Made by a program: the position numbers and the translations under genes. Below are positions 46,985 through 55,311 of a stretch of 64,000 bases of DNA, in pieces. Numbering within the stretch: the stretch's first letter is position 1; the number at the start of each line of letters is the position of its first letter. The notes below the pieces were generated by a model. It saw only the letters and a list, made by a program, of their open reading frames with translations. It was not told the origin of the DNA and made no database searches. Source of the DNA: Myxococcales bacterium (GTDB lineage: Bacteria > Myxococcota_A > Polyangia > Polyangiales > Polyangiaceae); NCBI GenBank assembly GCA_016712525.1, contig JADJQX010000001.1, forward strand, positions 1,240,001-1,304,000, read 5' to 3'.

Positions 46985-47470
46985 TCAGGCGTCTTCGACC
47001 TCGGGCTCCCCGAGGACGAGGCCTCGCACGAACTTCTCGTAGACGACGAGCTCGATGGGGGTCGTCGCGCCGATCTCGGCGGCCACGCTCTTCACGCGCC
47101 GCCACTCGAGGCCGCCGAGGCCCGTGCCGATGCGCGGGATGCCGATGCGTGGGATGCCGGCGTGGGTCGCGAGCTCGACGGTGCGCGCCAAGGAGCGCTC
47201 GAGCGCCGCGAGCTTCGCCTTCGACTTCCAGTGGGCTTGGAGGGCGAGGGCGTACACCGTGCGCGCGCCGTCCACGTGGACGAGCACGTCTCCCAGGGAG
47301 AAGCGCCCGTCCTCGCAGCGTTTTTTGTACTCGTCCTCGAGGCCGGGGAACTGCTTCTTGAAGGCCACGGCGACGCCGGCGTCGAGCTTGCCCTGCGTGG
47401 TGCAGCCGAACGCGAAGGCTTGGAGGGAGGGGTCGGCGAACATGTCGCCTTCTGTGAAAATCGTGGGCAT
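46985..47470 (-). CDS. Macro-domain protein
   Basis: A 161-residue stand-alone macro domain. FAFGCTTQGKLDAGVAVAFKKQFP holds the ADP-ribose binding loop, and IPRIGTGLGGLEWRRV is the phosphate-binding loop. It resembles Poa1p-type ADP-ribose 1''-phosphate phosphatases and could hydrolyse or bind ADP-ribose modifications; RNA ligation by-product processing is another known role. It lies 12 bases downstream of the giant kinase on the same strand, so the two are probably in one operon. Confidence 0.88.
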   Translation of the reverse strand: MPTIFTEGDMFADPSLQAFAFGCTTQGKLDAGVAVAFKKQFPGLEDEYKKRCEDGRFSLGDVLVHVDGARTVYALALQAHWKSKAKLAALERSLARTVELATHAGIPRIGIPRIGTGLGGLEWRRVKSVAAEIGATTPIELVVYEKFVRGLVLGEPEVEDA

Positions 47471-47482
47471 GGGCCTCTAGGG

Positions 47483-50400
47483 TCAGATCGACAGGGCGAG
47501 CTCGCGGCCCATTTCGAGCGGCCACGGGCGGTCTTTGGGGTCTTTCATGGTGGCGGCACGGAGGACCCGAGCCACCCCGGCCGGGAAGCCACGGAGGCGC
47601 GCGCCGTCTTCGAGGGGGTCTTGTCGCATATGCGCGATGATGCGGTCGCGGGGATTGTCGATCTCGTCGAAGAAAGCGCGGCCCGTGGTGACGTTGTAGA
47701 TGGTCGCCGCGAGCGAGTAGACGTCGGCGCGAGGGTCGAGCTCCACCGGGTCGAGCACCTGCTCGGGGGCGATGTACCCGGCGGTTCCGGCCACGAAACG
47801 CCCCCCTGCGTCTTCGTGGACCTTGATGGAGCGCACCATGCCGAAGTCGATGACGACCGTGGCGAGCGGGTGCGCCATGGCGGGGTTCCGGTGTTTCTCG
47901 GGGTCGAAGCGCTCGCCTCCCGCGAGCGGCAAACGCAGCCACAAGTTGGCGGGCTTCACGTCGCGGTGGACGAGGCCTGCGCCATGCAGCGCCGCGAGGC
48001 CTGCGCACGCTTCGAGCACGACCTGGCGGAGCTCGTAGAACGACATGAGGTGCGCGCTCGAGTACTGTTTGAGATCGGCGCCGATGAGGTACTCGAGGAC
48101 GAGGAAGGGCACGTTCCCCGACACGCCGCGGTCGATGATGTTCGCCACGTTCGGGTGGTAGAGCCCCGCGAGCGCGTTCGCCTCTTCGACGAACGAGGCC
48201 AAGATGCCCTCGCGCTCGGTGTCCGTCGCGTTCTGGAGGGCCTCGGCCTTGGGGATCTTGAGCACGAAGTAGCGCTCGGCCCCGGGCTTTCGCACGAGCC
48301 ACACGCTGCCGATGCCACCTTCGCCGAGGGGCTTCACGAGCTCGTAGCCCTCGATGATCTTGGGCTCCTCTTTCTTCGGGAGCGGGGGCGGCGCGGGGGT
48401 GCGCGAGATGGCCTCGGCCACGGCGGCCTCGAGCAGGGCCGAGGTGAGCGGACCGAGAGACGCGAACCACACCTCGAGCATCGCCGGCTCGCGAGACCGG
48501 ACCGCGCGCGCGACGAGGGCCGCGATGCGCGGAGCGTTCTCGGTCGCTTGTTTCGAGAGCGAGTCGGCCGACATGTCCGGCACGCTCGCGTGGAGCGCCT
48601 TGACCGGATCGGCGAGGGCCCCGTGGAGGCGGCTCGCGGCGAGCACGAGCTCGAGGCACCCAGCGTCGAGCTCTTTGCTCTTTCCCGAAACGTTTCCGAA
48701 GGTTCCGAGGGCCTTGGCGAGGCCCGCGAGGGCGTGTGCGAGCTCGGTGTCCTCCGCGTGCAGGGTGCCGAGCGCCTCGGCCGACGCGGGCCCGAACGCG
48801 CCGTTCGCCTCGCCCTTCGAGACCGACGTGCGCAGGGCCTCGGCGCGCTCGCAGCAGAGGGCGAGGGCCTCGGGGGCCATCATCGGGAGCGCGTGCGCGA
48901 GCTGGAGCAACATCGTGGGCCGGTCGATGACGAGGGCCCACCACGCCGCGAAGGGCCCGAGCCACCGCACGTCGTCGACCTCGCCGAGCGAGGTGCCTCG
49001 CGTGGTGTCGACGAGGCGCCAGAAGAGCGTGCTGAGCGCCCCGGAGAGGGCCTCGGGGAGCTCGCGGGAGCCGTCGGCGAGCCCCGACACCTTGCGGAGC
49101 CAGAGGCAGGTGTCGTGAGCCGTGGGCCCGCGGCCGGGCCCGAGGTCCGCGTCCTCGCCGCACGCGTCGAGCGCGTATCCGCCGAGCTTTATGGCGAGCA
49201 CCTCGAGGGAAAGATCGGCCTTCTCGTCGGTGCCTTCGACCGCGCGTCGCTCCTTCACGAGATCGAGGATCTCGGAGGGCGCCCGGGCGAACGCCTCCCA
49301 GGTGTCGGAGAGATCGGGCTCTTCGACGGGATCGCCTTCGGGCCGCGTGGCGAGGAGAGGAGACCAGAGGCGGAGCGCGAAGGCGCGGGCCGAGCCCTCG
49401 AGCGCGTTGATCGCGGCGGCGCGCTGGCGAAGGCGCCCCGTGCCGAGCGCGATCTTGCTGGCCTCGTGGAACGTCGGGAGGAGGGAGCTCGCGAAGCGTG
49501 CGGCGCGCGCGTCGGCCTCTTCGTCGTCGTACTGGGCGGCGATGCGTACGAGGTTCTCGAGGCCGAGCTCGAGATCGAGGGGGTCGCGCTCGGCGCCGTC
49601 GATCGTGTCGGTGACGGCGATGACCTCGATCCAGCGGCGGCACTCGTCGAGGCTCGAGGGCTTGGCGTGGCGCGCCATCTCGCGGAGCTTCCGCAAGGTC
49701 TTCGCGACGTCGTCGGGGGCGGCGCCGCGGCGAAAGAGGGGCGCGAGGCCGCGGGCGAGTGCGCGCGCAGCGATGGCCCCTCCGTCCCCGGCGAGCACGC
49801 GCTTCGCGAGGCGATCCCAGAGCGAGCGGCGCTCGAAGAAGAGGTACGGCGTGGCGGCGGCGACGGCGGCGAGCACCCACGCCTCTTCGTCGCGCGAGTC
49901 GAGGATGCTCACGAGCTGGCTCGCGACGAGCATGAGCCGCTCGGCGGGGAGCGACGCGAGGGCCGTGGTCGCCCGCTGACGGAGCACACGCGACTCGCCG
50001 AACACCCAGTCGAGCAGCGTGCCCTGGAGCGCTTCGACCGGGCCCGTGAGCCGGCCGAGCGCGCGCGCGGCGTGTACCCAGACGAGCGGCTCGGGGTGAA
50101 GCAAGAGCGGCTGGAGCACCTGGAGCGTCTGACCGACGAGGAGCGGATCGGTCGTGTGGGGCATGCCAGAGACGCTCACCTCGAGCATGCGCGCGGCGAG
50201 CACGCGGCCTCGGAGGGTGCCACGCGCAGGCTCGTGCACCATGGCCTCGAACGTGTCCTTCGAGCCCCAGATCCACGGCCCGAGCCGCGGGAGCTCGAGC
50301 GCCGAAGCCCCAGCCTCCCACACGAGGATTTGCAGGCGGGCGCGGGCTTCGGCGGTCTCGTCGGCGGTGAGGGCCGATCCAGAGCCGAGCAGCGGTGCGC

Positions 50401-50794
50401 ACGCGAGCGCGTCGGCGAGGGGACCTTCGACGACCCTGTCGCGCACGACCTTGGCGGCCTCGCTCGCGAAGCCTGACCGCGCCGCCGCGGGCAGGAGGCC
50501 GGCGAGGGCCACGTCTTTGTGCCACGTGAGCGCCGCGCACCACGCGAGCAGCACCTCACCGGTCGGCTCGGCGAAGAGCATGCCGAGCGTCTCCACGTGC
50601 TCCGGCGATCGGGTGAGCTCGGGGAGGCGGGCCGCGAGGGTGTCCGCGGCCTTGCGTGTCGACCCGTCGAGCGCCGAAGCGCCCTCGCGACCGTCCGAGC
50701 GCCAATAGGTGCGGAGCTCGGCGTCGAGCTCCGGGCGCGCGGCGAGGGCCATGGTCAAGGTGGAGAGGGCGTCGCGGATTTCCTCGGGGAGCAT
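47483..50794 (-). CDS. Giant Ser/Thr protein kinase with N-terminal helical repeats
   Basis: A 1103-residue protein. Residues 1 to about 800 are almost wholly helical and resemble HEAT/ARM repeats (PLVWVHAARALGRLTGPVEAL, ESRVLRQRATTALASLPAERL). Residues of about 812-1095 are a Hanks-type kinase: P-loop LGEGGIGSVWLV, ATP lysine in FVLKIPK, catalytic loop HRDVKPANLWL, DFG in VIDFGMVRS and APE in TAGYIAPEQV. The order, repeats first and kinase last, is the reverse of most bacterial kinases. No membrane segment is evident, so it is probably cytoplasmic. It starts at the ATG at 50794, divergent from another kinase, and precedes the macro-domain gene. Confidence 0.85.
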   Translation of the reverse strand: MLPEEIRDALSTLTMALAARPELDAELRTYWRSDGREGASALDGSTRKAADTLAARLPELTRSPEHVETLGMLFAEPTGEVLLAWCAALTWHKDVALAGLLPAAARSGFASEAAKVVRDRVVEGPLADALACAPLLGSGSALTADETAEARARLQILVWEAGASALELPRLGPWIWGSKDTFEAMVHEPARGTLRGRVLAARMLEVSVSGMPHTTDPLLVGQTLQVLQPLLLHPEPLVWVHAARALGRLTGPVEALQGTLLDWVFGESRVLRQRATTALASLPAERLMLVASQLVSILDSRDEEAWVLAAVAAATPYLFFERRSLWDRLAKRVLAGDGGAIAARALARGLAPLFRRGAAPDDVAKTLRKLREMARHAKPSSLDECRRWIEVIAVTDTIDGAERDPLDLELGLENLVRIAAQYDDEEADARAARFASSLLPTFHEASKIALGTGRLRQRAAAINALEGSARAFALRLWSPLLATRPEGDPVEEPDLSDTWEAFARAPSEILDLVKERRAVEGTDEKADLSLEVLAIKLGGYALDACGEDADLGPGRGPTAHDTCLWLRKVSGLADGSRELPEALSGALSTLFWRLVDTTRGTSLGEVDDVRWLGPFAAWWALVIDRPTMLLQLAHALPMMAPEALALCCERAEALRTSVSKGEANGAFGPASAEALGTLHAEDTELAHALAGLAKALGTFGNVSGKSKELDAGCLELVLAASRLHGALADPVKALHASVPDMSADSLSKQATENAPRIAALVARAVRSREPAMLEVWFASLGPLTSALLEAAVAEAISRTPAPPPLPKKEEPKIIEGYELVKPLGEGGIGSVWLVRKPGAERYFVLKIPKAEALQNATDTEREGILASFVEEANALAGLYHPNVANIIDRGVSGNVPFLVLEYLIGADLKQYSSAHLMSFYELRQVVLEACAGLAALHGAGLVHRDVKPANLWLRLPLAGGERFDPEKHRNPAMAHPLATVVIDFGMVRSIKVHEDAGGRFVAGTAGYIAPEQVLDPVELDPRADVYSLAATIYNVTTGRAFFDEIDNPRDRIIAHMRQDPLEDGARLRGFPAGVARVLRAATMKDPKDRPWPLEMGRELALSI

Positions 50795-50878
50795 GGCGGG
50801 TCGATGGAGAGTACACACGAACGGAGGCCCGTGGACGCCCGCCGTAGCCCCGTCACGTACGGCGCCTAAACCCTGGAA

Positions 50879-53026
50879 ATGACTGAACGAATGGGCGGTG
50901 GCGGAGGAGCGCTCGTGCGCGTCGGAGGCGCGCTTCGCCGAGGCATGGATTACGCTCGAAGTGACGTGCCGAAGCCCGACGCGAAGCCACCCGGAGAGAT
51001 CCCCACGACGCCGCGAGGCGCAGAAGTGAGGGACACGCTCGAGAGCGAGCGGGCGACGGACCCTTGGTCGAGGCCGACGCTGCCCCCGAGCGACGATCCG
51101 ACGTCGGAGATGCGCTTCGTGCCGCAGCCGCTCTCGGAGCCGAAGATCCGCGACCTCGCCACGGGGGAGTCGTCCCCTTCGGCGCCGTCCCGGTACGTCT
51201 CGCGCTCCCTCTTGGGCGAGGGGGGCATGGGGGTCGTGCGGCTCGTGCACGATCCGATCGTCGGACGCGACGTCGCCATCAAGACCATCCGCAAGGATCG
51301 CGACACGAGGCCCGACATTCGCGCGCGTTTCCTCCGCGAGGCGCGTGTGCAGGGGCGGCTCGAGCACCCGTCGATCGTGCCCGTGTACGACATGGGCACG
51401 GCCTCCGACGGCTCGACCTACTTCACGATGCGGCGTGTGCACGGCACGACCCTCGGCGCCATCCTCGAGGGGCTCGCGAAGGGGGACGTGCCCACCAAAG
51501 AGAAATACTCGCGCCATCGGCTGCTCTCGGCGTTCGGGAGCGTGTGCCTCGCGGTCGACTTCGCCCACGAGCGCGGCGTCGTCCATCGCGACCTCAAGCC
51601 CTCGAACGTGATGTTCGGCGACTTCGGCGAGGTGTACGTGCTCGACTGGGGCGTGGCCAAAGTGGCCGACTCCCCCGACTGGGTGATGCCCGAGGAGACG
51701 AGCGGCGAGCACGCGACCGTGGCCGGCAGCTACGTGGGCACGCTCGGCTACATGGCTCCGGAGCAGCTCTCGGGCGCCGAGGTCGATCGGCGCGCCGACG
51801 TGTACGCGCTCGGGGCGCTCCTCTTCGAGATCCTGACGCTCGAGCCGCTCCACGTGGGCACGCCCTCGGAGATGACCGCGACGACCCTCATCGGTGTCGA
51901 CGCGCGCTGCTCGGAGCGGGCCCCGGATCGTGACGTCCCCGACGAGCTCGAGGCCGTCTGCGTGCGTGCGACGGCGGCCAAGGTCGACGAGAGGTTCCCC
52001 TCCGCGCGTGCGCTCTACGACGCGCTCCAGCGGCACCTCGACCGCGATCTCGAGGCCGAGCGTCGGCGAGAGCTCTCGGTCGGGTACGCGCAGGCGGCCC
52101 TCCCGCGCGCGGGCCGGGCGTTGGCCGACGACGATCCGCACAACCGCGAACGGGAGCAGGCGATGCGCGACGTGGGCAACGCGCTCGCGCTCGACCCGAA
52201 GAACCGCACGGCGCTCGAGACGATGACCAAGCTCCTCGCGCACCCGCCGAAGGAGATGCCACCCGAGGCCGCCGCGGCGCTCGAGAAATCGCGGAACGAG
52301 CTCATGCGCGTGACGGCGCGCATGGGGGCGTTCGTGTTCGGCACCTGGTTTTTGTGGCTCCCGCTCGTCGTGTGGATGGGCGTGCGCTCGTGGGCTCCGC
52401 TCGGGGTGGCGTCGGTCGCGTTCGGCGCTTCGCTCGTGCTCTGCCTCGTCGAGGCGCGCCCGACCCACGTGCCGAACGACCGACGCAGCGGGGCGATCTT
52501 GTTCTTCGCGTGTGTCGGCTTCGCGGCCATGTCGCGGCTCTTCGGGTCGCTCGTGCTCTTGCCCACGGCGCTCTTCGCGGCGGCCGTGGTGTACGCCCAG
52601 AACTACTTTCGCCCCATCTTCAGCACGGCGTCGTTCGTGTTCGGCGCGGCCGTGATGATAGGCCCCACGGTGCTCGAGCACTTCGGGCTCCTCGCGCCGT
52701 CGTACACGTTCGACGACGAGGGCATGCGCATCGCGCCGAACGTGGTGAGCTTCCCGAAGGGCCCGACGATCGTGCTCCTGCTCGTCGCCAACGTGTTCGT
52801 CATCGCGTCCGTGTGGCGGCTCACGCGGCGCATCCAGCGCGCCCTGGCGGAAGCCGAGGGGCGTGTGGCCGTGCACGGGTGGCACCTCCGTTTGATGGTC
52901 CCCGAAGAGGCGCGGCACGCCGTGCGTACCCCGACGGTGCGCGGACGAGGGGCGAAGCCGTCGGTGGGGAACGTGCCCGCGTCGCGCAAGCTCGAGCCCG
53001 AGAAGGCGCCCGATCGGAAGACGTAG
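50879..53026 (+). CDS. Membrane Ser/Thr protein kinase
   Basis: A kinase of up to 715 residues. The kinase domain (about 105-400) has LGEGGMGVVRLVHD, VAIKTIRKD, HRDLKPSNVMF, and APEQLSGAEVDRRADVYALG. The magnesium-binding motif reads DWG (VYVLDWGVAK) rather than DFG, as in several myxobacterial kinases. C-terminal to it is a helical region and about five membrane segments (from residue 482), so a cytoplasmic kinase is anchored to the inner membrane. Starts: the ATG at 50879 is the longest; a GTG at 50915 has GGAGGAG five bases upstream and is attractive; an ATG at 50945 is also possible. Confidence 0.9.
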   Translation: MTERMGGGGGALVRVGGALRRGMDYARSDVPKPDAKPPGEIPTTPRGAEVRDTLESERATDPWSRPTLPPSDDPTSEMRFVPQPLSEPKIRDLATGESSPSAPSRYVSRSLLGEGGMGVVRLVHDPIVGRDVAIKTIRKDRDTRPDIRARFLREARVQGRLEHPSIVPVYDMGTASDGSTYFTMRRVHGTTLGAILEGLAKGDVPTKEKYSRHRLLSAFGSVCLAVDFAHERGVVHRDLKPSNVMFGDFGEVYVLDWGVAKVADSPDWVMPEETSGEHATVAGSYVGTLGYMAPEQLSGAEVDRRADVYALGALLFEILTLEPLHVGTPSEMTATTLIGVDARCSERAPDRDVPDELEAVCVRATAAKVDERFPSARALYDALQRHLDRDLEAERRRELSVGYAQAALPRAGRALADDDPHNREREQAMRDVGNALALDPKNRTALETMTKLLAHPPKEMPPEAAAALEKSRNELMRVTARMGAFVFGTWFLWLPLVVWMGVRSWAPLGVASVAFGASLVLCLVEARPTHVPNDRRSGAILFFACVGFAAMSRLFGSLVLLPTALFAAAVVYAQNYFRPIFSTASFVFGAAVMIGPTVLEHFGLLAPSYTFDDEGMRIAPNVVSFPKGPTIVLLLVANVFVIASVWRLTRRIQRALAEAEGRVAVHGWHLRLMVPEEARHAVRTPTVRGRGAKPSVGNVPASRKLEPEKAPDRKT

Positions 53027-53211
53027 GGCTCTCGATTTCCGGCAGTTCTGTTCCGGCGTCGCCGCGCTAGCGGTGAACGAGCGACCCGGTCTCCTGTCGC
53101 ATGGCCGTGCCAGTTCCGACGCAGGCTTCGAGTGCGTCGGTGCACCACCTAGAGGTCTGCGAACCCACGAATTCCCATCTGGATTCCACCGACCGTGGCA
53201 CAATACCGCGT
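53027..53211. other. Left border of the low-GC cassette
   Basis: This 185-base gap marks the passage from typical to lower-GC sequence. No transposase, integrase, tRNA or clear direct repeat was found. Its 3' part may hold the cassette promoter; none is convincing by eye. Confidence 0.3.
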
Positions 53212-54426
53212 GTGGACTCCGTGCGACTTAGCGGCTTCGAATTCGAGCACTACCGCTCCTTCTTCACTCGGTCTCGCGTGCGCCTCGGTGCGAAGCTGAC
53301 GCTTCTCTTCGGCTACAACAACGCGGGCAAGAGCGCGCTGCTGCGGGGGCTCGTCCTGTTGGCCGCATCGTGCCACCCGGACCCCGCCAAGACACGCCCT
53401 CCGCTTGCCCTCGATCATCTTGCGGCGCGCGGGGCCTCGTTCGCGGACTTAGTCACGCGCGGTCATGCGGCACGACTTAGCCTAGGGCTTTCATGGGACG
53501 ATGGCGCGCATCTCTCCATGAAGCTTCTCGAACCCTTCAAACTTGGCGAAGGTCGTCGGACACCCCTCGTCGAAACGCTCAGTACTCAAGGACTCGACGG
53601 TTCGGACCTAAGCGCTGTCTGGCAGCCGAATGAAGAGCTTGAGCCGATCTACGAGATGAGGGATGGTACCACCGAGAGCATTCGGTTTGATGGCCTTCTC
53701 TTGGATAAGCGGTTCAGTAGGTTGCGAGCCCGGTTAGAGGCCTTCGGAGAGTCGGTTCACTGGCTCCCCCCGACGCGCCGACCTCCTGCCGATCGGTACC
53801 CGGCTGCCGGCGATGTCTACGACTCGGCGGACCCGATACCGTTTCTTGCTCGAATCGGACAGGAGCACATCGTGCATCGCGATGTTCAGAGTGGGCTCGG
53901 TCGGCTTGCGGGGGTGGAAATGTCGATCGGGCGCGACGTTCGCGGAGCGTATGCTGATATTGCACCTCAAGGCCTGCCGGGGAGCGGCGTGCCGCTGGCC
54001 TCGGTAGGAGAAGGTATCAACCAAGTGCTGCCGGTTCTCACTCTTGCGGCGATGGCGCGCAGGGGCCAATTGGGAGAAACACCACTAGTAGCGATCGAGC
54101 AACCTGAACTTCATCTTCATCCTGCGGCCGAGCTATCGCTTGTCGACGTTCTCCTTGAGGCGTGCTCGAGCAACGCGCGCTTCGTTCTCGAGACACACTC
54201 TGAAACACTGCTCTTGGGTCTTCAACTTGCTGTTGTCGAGGGACGCCTATCCCCTGATGATGTGAGCATTGCCTGGGTCGAGCGTGGAGGAGGCGGATTG
54301 TCGACTGTGCGCGAGGTGCCCCTGCGCCTGGACGGCTCTCGCGAGGGCTGGCCCCCCGGGGTCTTCTCTGAGCACCTCGTGCAGGCTCGAAAAATACTAG
54401 AGGCGCGGGAGGCGAAGCGGACATGA
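53212..54426 (+). CDS. AAA15/DUF3696-type ATPase of a defence-like cassette
   Basis: A 404-residue SMC-like ATPase (OLD/RecF superfamily) read from GTG at 53212; an ATG at 53101 would add 37 residues. Residues 1-30 resemble the usual N-terminal strand (RLSGFEFEHYRSFF). Walker A is GYNNAGKS (34-41), the signature-like region is SVGEGINQVLPVL, and Walker B is LVAIEQPELHLHP (about 292-304), typical of DUF3696/AAA15 ATPases, followed by the switch His in LETHSET. It overlaps the next gene by four bases. Base composition is clearly lower in G+C than the flanks. It resembles the AriA ATPase of PARIS-type systems. Confidence 0.85.
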   Translation: MDSVRLSGFEFEHYRSFFTRSRVRLGAKLTLLFGYNNAGKSALLRGLVLLAASCHPDPAKTRPPLALDHLAARGASFADLVTRGHAARLSLGLSWDDGAHLSMKLLEPFKLGEGRRTPLVETLSTQGLDGSDLSAVWQPNEELEPIYEMRDGTTESIRFDGLLLDKRFSRLRARLEAFGESVHWLPPTRRPPADRYPAAGDVYDSADPIPFLARIGQEHIVHRDVQSGLGRLAGVEMSIGRDVRGAYADIAPQGLPGSGVPLASVGEGINQVLPVLTLAAMARRGQLGETPLVAIEQPELHLHPAAELSLVDVLLEACSSNARFVLETHSETLLLGLQLAVVEGRLSPDDVSIAWVERGGGGLSTVREVPLRLDGSREGWPPGVFSEHLVQARKILEAREAKRT

Positions 54427-55304
54427 ACGTTGTGCTCGAAGCATCGGTGTTCACTGACGCACCCGAATGGTGCTTGCCAATCATGTGGTTCGCCCGAGTT
54501 GGCAAGCATCGAGTCCTGCCGGCCAAGACGGCGCAATCCAGCTTTAGCCAGTGGAGAAACGCACTCTCCCCTCACCAGCAGCAGGCGGTCGACCACGCGG
54601 AAAGCTGGTCGACGCAGGAGCAGGCAAGTGCACCATCAAAGTTGAAAATCGTCGTAAGCGAGAGGCCAACCAACGATCAAGTCTCGCCGACCACAGCCTG
54701 GATGATCCTGCAGCGGCCTTACCGGATACTGTTCGAAGATGGTTTCAACGACCGCGCGTTCTTGTTGCGAATGGCCGGCTCGGCGGAACGTACCTATCTT
54801 CGGGAATGTTTTGAGAAGGAGTGGCTTGAGGCTGACCACGGCGGCGGGATCAGCAGTATGCCGCGTCGTGTGATGCAACTCTCGACGACGACGACGACGG
54901 CGATCCCCCTCCTCGCTTCATGCTTGTTCGATAGCGATTCTGAGGCAACGGGACATCCGAGTAGCGATTCCACGCAGCTCGGGTTGGTATGTGAAGAAGC
55001 GAAAATGCACTATTACCGACTCGCGCGAAGGGCTATCGAAAACTACCTGCCACGCTCTGCGTTCAACCGATGGATTTCTCTTGGGGGTAACCGGACGGAG
55101 AGGCAGGCTAGGCGGGAGATTGTCGATGGCTATTTTTGTCTTGAAGAAAATGAGCGGTACCACGCGAAAGTGAAGTCTCTGGTTGGCCCGGTTGGCGGCC
55201 TGTATGGAGACGACACAGCCATGAACGACCAGGACGTAGTGCGCGAGGGTGGGCCCGCCGAGCTTCGGCCATTTGTTCAGGAACTCATCGAGCGAGCACG
55301 GTAG
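54423..55304 (+). CDS. TOPRIM/DUF4435-like protein of the cassette
   Basis: A 293-residue protein with no close family recognised by eye. Residues of about 100-212 carry TOPRIM-like motifs: ILFEDGFNDRAFLLRM (Glu105, Asp110), CLFDSDSEATG (Asp170, Asp172) and RRAIENYLP, the last also seen in DUF4435 proteins. Residues 1-90 are unassigned. The ATG overlaps the ATPase stop (ATGA). An ATPase plus separate TOPRIM-type protein is the architecture of PARIS (AriA/AriB) and a split form of OLD/Gabija. A nuclease activated by the ATPase is plausible but inferred. Confidence 0.7.
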   Translation: MNVVLEASVFTDAPEWCLPIMWFARVGKHRVLPAKTAQSSFSQWRNALSPHQQQAVDHAESWSTQEQASAPSKLKIVVSERPTNDQVSPTTAWMILQRPYRILFEDGFNDRAFLLRMAGSAERTYLRECFEKEWLEADHGGGISSMPRRVMQLSTTTTTAIPLLASCLFDSDSEATGHPSSDSTQLGLVCEEAKMHYYRLARRAIENYLPRSAFNRWISLGGNRTERQARREIVDGYFCLEENERYHAKVKSLVGPVGGLYGDDTAMNDQDVVREGGPAELRPFVQELIERAR

Positions 55305-55311
55305 GCCGGCC

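Noticed and set aside
47162..50476. 1104-codon plus-strand frame across the giant kinase
   Set aside because: Shadow; the opposite strand carries intact kinase motifs.
45099..50543. Very long minus-strand frame running from pyrH leftward neighbours through the giant kinase
   Set aside because: Only the pyrH part is protein-like; the rest is the Arg-rich wrong frame of the kinase and other genes.
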